64,000 nucleotides of DNA from Streptomyces aurantiogriseus (GTDB taxonomy: Bacteria > Actinomycetota > Actinomycetes > Streptomycetales > Streptomycetaceae), in assembly GCF_014649375.1 (NCBI RefSeq), contig NZ_BMSX01000004.1, positions 372,001 through 436,000 on the forward strand, in the 5' to 3' direction. Below, one piece after another: positions 59,747 through 64,000 of this stretch (positions within the stretch are counted from its first letter, which is position 1; each line of letters starts with the position of its first letter). Position numbers and translations under genes: made by a program. Under the pieces are notes generated by a model, which ran no database searches, was not told the DNA's origin, and saw nothing but the letters and a program-made list of their open reading frames with translations.

Positions 59747-60430
59747 ATGTCCCCAACACCCTGGCGCGTGGGCGGCGCACAGCGGCAAGGCCGCCGCGAG
59801 GTCCAGGCGGACGCCTTCGCCGTCGGAGGCGACCAGGTCACCGGCCGTATCGCCGTCGCCGTCACCGACGGAATCGGCGACACCACGGCTGCGGCCGACG
59901 CGGCCGACCTGGCTGCGGAGGAGGCGGTCGGTGCGGCGCTCGTCGCCACGCCCGAGACCGGCTGTATCAGGGCGCGCAGCCAGCTCGCCGCCAGCGGCAT
60001 CGCCGCGGACGCGTCGATCGTCACCGCGTTGTTCGACCCCGTCCACAGCCGTGTCCAGTTCGCCTGGGCAGGTCTGTGCCGCGCCTACGTCCTCACCGCT
60101 GAGGGACAGCTCCAGCGGGCCACATACGACCACTCGCTCGGCGAGCGCATCCGCCGTCACACCACGCGGCCCGGCCCGCTGCCGCTCTACGACCGCAAGG
60201 TGACACGCACCGTCGCACGCCACGAGTTCGTGACCACGTCCCTGCCCGCGCACAGCACCACCGCGGTCCTGCTGTGCACCGACGGCGTCAGCCAGGCCGT
60301 CGACGACCGGACCATCGCCGCGGCGCTCCTCCGCGACGACCCGAACGAGGCCGCCGAACTCCTCGCCGGCACCGCCGGCATCAACGGTCCGGACAACGCG
60401 ACCGCCATCGTCCTGCGCCGCGCGCACTGA
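59747..60430 (+). CDS. PP2C-like serine/threonine phosphatase
   Basis: The 227-aa protein has the PP2C aspartates in order: FAVGGDQV and VAVTDGIGDTTAAAD (metal-binding Asp-Gly), ADASIVTALFDPVHSRVQFAWAGLCRAYV, VLLCTDGVSQAVDD, and GPDNATAIVL. It should be a metal-dependent phosphatase acting on host or phage phosphoproteins. PP2C genes are unusual in phage early blocks. AGGAG lies 9 nt before the ATG. Confidence 0.8.
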   Translation: MSPTPWRVGGAQRQGRREVQADAFAVGGDQVTGRIAVAVTDGIGDTTAAADAADLAAEEAVGAALVATPETGCIRARSQLAASGIAADASIVTALFDPVHSRVQFAWAGLCRAYVLTAEGQLQRATYDHSLGERIRRHTTRPGPLPLYDRKVTRTVARHEFVTTSLPAHSTTAVLLCTDGVSQAVDDRTIAAALLRDDPNEAAELLAGTAGINGPDNATAIVLRRAH

Positions 60431-60462
60431 CCACCCCACCCAACCGTGAGGAGCCAACTGTT

Positions 60463-61236
60463 ATGAAAGAACAGCAACTTCGCCCCACCCAGATCCCACT
60501 CAACGACCTCGCGACGACCTACGTCCAGGCCGGCGAGACCCTCTTCCTCGCCATTCACGACGACATCGCCGCCCGCGTACGCCTGGCCCACCCCGACGCC
60601 GAGCACCTGGAAGTCAGCTTCGACGCCAACGGCGACGTCCGGCTGCACGGCGTCTGGAGCGCCCAGGACTCCGCGATCGGCAGCTGCCGACTCCTCTACG
60701 CCCCCCACGACGATCCGGAGCAGAGCTGGCGCGACGGTCCGCTGGACATCGACGAACTCGTCACCGACCTCGACCGCGTTCTGACCGGCGCGTTCCTCCA
60801 CCGATGGGGCGTCGTCGAGCCGCATCCCGTCTACGAGCACCGCGACCGCCGCTGGATCACCCTCCCGCCCGCTGACCGGGCCGCCACCGTCGCCGCGATC
60901 GTCCGCCGCCACGTCCCCGACGCCGAGTCGCTGATCTGCCGCTTCGAAGCGACCCACCGAGGCGTCGCCGTCGGCTTCGAACAGATCACGCTCCACTGCG
61001 GCGAGAGGGTCAACATCCCGTGCCCCCGCTGCTCGCCGGAGTCCGACGACAACCCGTGGCCGCACGACGTCTCACACGAACTGGCCCGCCTCCTCGCCCA
61101 GCTCTACGCCCTGCCCCACCTGCGCAGCCGCCACCTGACCCCGTGCATGGACGTCGCCTCCGAGCACGAAGGCCAGCTGTGGCAGCTGGTCTTCCCGTAC
61201 CGCGAGCCCGCCTCCGCCGGCGCCGCCCACCACTGA
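60463..61236 (+). CDS. Phage early protein, paralogue A
   Basis: The 257-aa protein shares features with the next gene: RVRLAHPDAEHLEVSFDANGDVRLHGVW, LPPADRAATVAAIVRRHVPDAESL and RLLAQLYALPHLRSRHL. It also has CPRCSPE near the C-terminal third. The two were probably made by tandem duplication. GAGGAG precedes the ATG. Function unknown. Confidence 0.6.
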   Translation: MKEQQLRPTQIPLNDLATTYVQAGETLFLAIHDDIAARVRLAHPDAEHLEVSFDANGDVRLHGVWSAQDSAIGSCRLLYAPHDDPEQSWRDGPLDIDELVTDLDRVLTGAFLHRWGVVEPHPVYEHRDRRWITLPPADRAATVAAIVRRHVPDAESLICRFEATHRGVAVGFEQITLHCGERVNIPCPRCSPESDDNPWPHDVSHELARLLAQLYALPHLRSRHLTPCMDVASEHEGQLWQLVFPYREPASAGAAHH

Positions 61237-61265
61237 CCGCAGTTCCCTGGGAGGACACACTTCTC

Positions 61266-61991
61266 ATGACCGACACCGCAGCGCACCGGGTCGCCACGGC
61301 CCTGCGCCACCGCGGGCTCGCCGTCGACGCCTTCAACGAGGCCCAGGCCCAGTACGAGATCGCGGTCCTCGACCACGTCACCGCGCGCATCGTGGAGGCG
61401 TACCCGAAGACGACCCACCTCACCTTCGACCACTCCACGCACGACCGAACCGTCGAGCCGCACGGCCTGTGGACCACGCACCACGACGGAACGGAGGAAC
61501 TGGTCCTCGACGTCCGCGGGGACGCCGACACCACCACGCTGGCCTTGGAGGAACTCGCCGGCGACCTGAGCGACGCGCTCGCCGGACTCCACTCGGCCGC
61601 CTGGAGCGCCGTACGCCCGGACCCGAGACCGGACCGACGCCGGACGCTCGACCTCCCGCCGGCCGACCGGATCGTCCGGGTCGCCGAGCTCGTACGCGCA
61701 CGCCACCCCCACGCCCAACTGATCACGGTCGACTTCGCCGACGACACGTGCCGCGTACTCGACGTCATCTGTGCGGACACCTCCCAGGCCGACGGCGGCG
61801 TCATCAAACCGATCCGCGCCACCGACGAGCACCCCCTGTGGCCGGAGGACACCGAGCGGCGCATCACGGCGCTCGCCCGACAGATCCACGCCCTTCCGCA
61901 CCTGCGCGCACGGCACCTGGCACGCGTCGGCGGCCCGGACGAGCACACGGCGTTCCTCCTGCTCCCGCAGACCCACACCCACGGAAAGTGA
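61266..61991 (+). CDS. Phage early protein, paralogue B
   Basis: The 241-aa protein has HVTARIVEAYPKTTHLTFDHS, LPPADRIVRVAELVRARHPHAQL and ALARQIHALPHLRARHLARV, aligning by eye with its upstream neighbour. It lacks the neighbour's Cys pair. It is followed by the next gene after 6 nt. Function unknown. Confidence 0.6.
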   Translation: MTDTAAHRVATALRHRGLAVDAFNEAQAQYEIAVLDHVTARIVEAYPKTTHLTFDHSTHDRTVEPHGLWTTHHDGTEELVLDVRGDADTTTLALEELAGDLSDALAGLHSAAWSAVRPDPRPDRRRTLDLPPADRIVRVAELVRARHPHAQLITVDFADDTCRVLDVICADTSQADGGVIKPIRATDEHPLWPEDTERRITALARQIHALPHLRARHLARVGGPDEHTAFLLLPQTHTHGK

Positions 61992-61997
61992 GATGAC

Positions 61998-62540
61998 ATG
62001 CCCATGCTCTCCGGGCGCTCGTCGGCGCCGTCCGTTCCCGCCACCCACGCACAGACCATCGCGGCGAACGTGCTGAAGACCTGGCCGACCACCATCGGAC
62101 TGACCGTCGAGTACGTCTCCCACCACGACCAGGGCCCACACGGCGCCGTCACCTTCGCCATCGTGCGCGCCCGTGAGCCCTGGCCGGGCCCCGTCCTGAT
62201 CCGCTGCGACGGCTACGGCCACATCACCCGAGGCTGCGACCACCCCCGCCCTGACGGACAGCCCTGCTGGCATCCCTCGGCCTCCCACCTCTCGCTGCGC
62301 GACCAAGGCCGCTGCCCGGAGCACCTGCCGCCGCTCACGGAGCGCGAGTGGGTCAAGCACCCCGAACAGCCGCTCTACGGCCGCGTCACCCGCGTCGACC
62401 CGGACGGGACCGTGCTCATCGACTTTGCGAGCGGCGAGCTCACCCTCCACGACACGCAGGTGCCCCGCGTTCCCCGGCACATCGCCGAGGAGCTCGACCG
62501 CGGCCCGATCAACGGCCCCCGGCACGTGATCAACGAGTAA
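61998..62540 (+). CDS. Phage early hypothetical protein
   Basis: The 180-aa protein (MPMLSGRSSAPSVPATHAQTIAANVLKTWPTTIGLTVEYV) contains CDHPRPDGQPCWHPSASHLSLRDQGRCPEH, a C/H-rich segment that may bind zinc, and a C-terminal beta strand pair (GRVTRVDPDGTVLIDFASGE). Function unknown. Confidence 0.55.
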   Translation: MPMLSGRSSAPSVPATHAQTIAANVLKTWPTTIGLTVEYVSHHDQGPHGAVTFAIVRAREPWPGPVLIRCDGYGHITRGCDHPRPDGQPCWHPSASHLSLRDQGRCPEHLPPLTEREWVKHPEQPLYGRVTRVDPDGTVLIDFASGELTLHDTQVPRVPRHIAEELDRGPINGPRHVINE

Positions 62541-62622
62541 CCAGACCTCCGCCCGGTGCCGTGTGCGAGACGCCACCGAGCGGCCAACCACCCACACCCA
62601 CAACGGAAAGAGATCCCTGAGT

Positions 62623-62997
62623 ATGAGCAACCACGCCGTGGTCACCCTCAACTTCACCAGACCCGTGTACGCGCACGAACTGCGCCCCGGCGACGTGTTC
62701 GCCTTCCCCGACGCACCGCACACGCCCCTCACCGTGGGCGGGGTCAAAAAGACCGTCATCTCCCCCGAGCTCACTTTGCTCGCCTTGGCCCTCCACGGCC
62801 GCCGCGCCGAACCGGTCCACCTCCCGGCCAGCACCCCCGTCCGCCCTCTGCGCATGGTCCGCACCGTCTCCCTGACCTGCCTGCTCTGCCACAAGCCCCA
62901 GGACGTCGAACTGGACCTCCCGCACGACGGCGAACCCCTCTCCCTCGTCTGTGGCGACCACGCCCCCGACACGGCCCAGAACACGGAGGGCGAGTGA
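62623..62997 (+). CDS. Small phage early protein with Cys pairs
   Basis: ATG at 62623 gives 124 aa (MSNHAVVTLNFTRPVYAHELRPGDVFAFPDAPHTPLTV). The C-terminal part has LTCLLCHKPQ and VCGDHAP, a likely zinc site. It overlaps the next gene by 1 nt (TGATG). Function unknown. Confidence 0.55.
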   Translation: MSNHAVVTLNFTRPVYAHELRPGDVFAFPDAPHTPLTVGGVKKTVISPELTLLALALHGRRAEPVHLPASTPVRPLRMVRTVSLTCLLCHKPQDVELDLPHDGEPLSLVCGDHAPDTAQNTEGE

Positions 62998-63395
62998 TGG
63001 CCCTCCACTACCTCAGCGCCGTCCGGCTCCTCCACCGCGCCGACGAGGACAAGGCCCGCGCCCTGTACGCCGACGTCATCGAGGCCCTCGAACAGCACTG
63101 CACGGACGTGGGCGTGGACTGGTGCGGCAACGAGCTGAACATCACCGTCCTGCTCACGACCGACGGCGAGCAGTACGTCGCCATCGCGGGCCGCGAGTCG
63201 CTGCCCTGGCACGACGACCGCAGCGAGATCGGCGGCTGGAAGGCCGTGCACATCGACAACGCCCACGGCCAGTCCAAGGTCATCTACGACACCACCGCAG
63301 CCGAGGGCGAACCGCCCGGCGACATGTCCCTCGAACCCCTCGCCGAGGAGGTCGGGACGTACGTCAACGGCTGGCGCGCCGAACACGGCGGATAA
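62997..63395 (+). CDS. Small phage early protein
   Basis: ATG at 62997 overlaps the previous stop; 132 aa (MALHYLSAVRLLHRADEDKARALYADVIEALEQHC). A helix is followed by beta strands (NELNITVLLTTDGEQYVAIAG). Function unknown. Confidence 0.55.
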   Translation: MALHYLSAVRLLHRADEDKARALYADVIEALEQHCTDVGVDWCGNELNITVLLTTDGEQYVAIAGRESLPWHDDRSEIGGWKAVHIDNAHGQSKVIYDTTAAEGEPPGDMSLEPLAEEVGTYVNGWRAEHGG

Positions 63396-63489
63396 CCCCA
63401 GCCCACCCACACACCACCAGGGGGCCGAGCCCACGACATCGGCCGGCCCCCTACCCACCCATGCCTCGATCACGAGAGAGAGCACCCTT

Positions 63490-64000
63490 GTGCTGACCTT
63501 CACCGTCGGCGGCGGACCGGCCCTCGAGGTCGCTGAGTTCGCCGACTTCGACACCGGCCAGGCCGTCTACCGTGTCACCGGCATCGGCGCCTTCACGCTC
63601 GGCTGGGACCCCGACCACCATCCGGAAGCCGACCAGGACCCCATGGAGGAGGTCCTCCAGGTCGCCTACGGCACCGGCCCACGCGGCTTCCACATGGACG
63701 AGGCGCCGGTCCTCTTCGGCGTCACACTCGCCGGAACCGAGTCCTTCACCCGCACCGCCCTCGACGCCGGCGCCCTGCGCCTCCGCCCATACCGCCTCAT
63801 CATCAGCGCCCCCGTGCGCGTCCCGAAGGGCACGGCCCGCCGTGCCTCCGACATCGTCTCCGCCCTGGCCCGACACTGGCTCATCCAGCCCTGGACCCCG
63901 GAGCTGCGTCGCGCCCACGAACACCACTGCGCACCTCACTCCCTGAACCGCTACGGCGGCCTCATCGCCCAGCACGAGGAACGGATGCGCCGCCTACGCG
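63490..64000 (+). CDS. Partial phage early protein (cut by window end)
   Basis: GTG at 63490 with an in-frame run open to the end of the window (>170 codons). It begins VLTFTVGGGPALEVAEFADF and continues with FTLGWDPDHH and helices. The stop lies beyond the window. Function unknown. Confidence 0.5.
   Translation, partial: MLTFTVGGGPALEVAEFADFDTGQAVYRVTGIGAFTLGWDPDHHPEADQDPMEEVLQVAYGTGPRGFHMDEAPVLFGVTLAGTESFTRTALDAGALRLRPYRLIISAPVRVPKGTARRASDIVSALARHWLIQPWTPELRRAHEHHCAPHSLNRYGGLIAQHEERMRRLR

Noticed and set aside
61104..63554. An 816-codon minus-strand open frame at the right end
   Set aside because: It covers several plus-strand genes with ribosome sites and start/stop overlaps; product is low-complexity.
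1..64000. CRISPR arrays, tRNA and rRNA genes
   Set aside because: No regularly spaced repeats, cloverleaf-like or rRNA sequence was seen by eye.

Overview
The window is very GC-rich, uses GTG and TTG starts freely, and carries gene families typical of Streptomyces: a HTH/DUF397 pair, an HATPase anti-sigma-like protein, NB-ARC/TPR proteins, an FxLD lanthipeptide and a gpE-capsid siphoprophage. The best reading is a Streptomyces prophage, or prophage-derived region, heavily loaded with cargo. No tRNA, rRNA, CRISPR array or intact integrase was seen.

Layout. (1) 1-1.1 kb: end of a phage head module, with the C-terminal part of a gpE-type major capsid protein and two small overlapping head genes. 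(2) 1.1-30.75 kb: about 29.7 kb of non-phage cargo that appears to interrupt the second small head gene. A C-terminal remnant of that gene seems to survive just before 30805, overlapping the next phage gene by GTGA. The cargo holds (a) a restriction/defence locus at 1.4-11.4 kb: a cytosine methyltransferase with a C-terminal EndoIII-type Fe-S motif, a Vsr nickase, a small AbrB-like protein, and a minus-strand operon of MORC-like GHKL ATPase, Z1 helicase-like ATPase, PD-(D/E)XK protein (DUF4420 type) and AIPR protein; (b) an NB-ARC/TPR protein beside a predicted radical-SAM RiPP (67-aa precursor ending in a WPWPL tail, FxsB-like maturase, GNAT) at 11.9-17.2 kb; (c) a class I FxLD lanthipeptide cluster at 17.2-23.8 kb (LanA, LanB, LanC, isoaspartyl O-methyltransferase), plus a tiny membrane protein and a resolvase-like protein lacking its catalytic serine; (d) regulators, a 2'-5' RNA ligase-like protein, an HNH nuclease and a 602-aa coiled-coil protein at 24-30.6 kb.

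(3) 30.8-48.3 kb: head-tail connectors, tail tube, tail assembly chaperones with a canonical -1 frameshift site, a 1684-aa tape measure protein, distal tail, tail tip and fibre, then amidase endolysin and holin. A minus-strand gene with a PD-(D/E)XK nuclease core sits between fibre and endolysin. (4) 48.4-53.3 kb: accessory genes, including a polymorphic toxin with a Tox-REase-5-like C-terminus and a probable immunity gene. (5) 53.5-64 kb: an early-gene block on the plus strand, with a first-gene regulator candidate, RecT, an Fe-S PD-(D/E)XK exonuclease, a winged-helix replication protein, a PP2C-like phosphatase and a run of small phage proteins cut off by the window end. Three copies of a 14-nt motif (CATGTGTKGYGRCA) lie just upstream of genes in this block and look like a shared operator.

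The phage genes give a siphovirus particle with recombination and lysis functions. The cargo combines antiphage defence, interbacterial antagonism and two peptide natural products.
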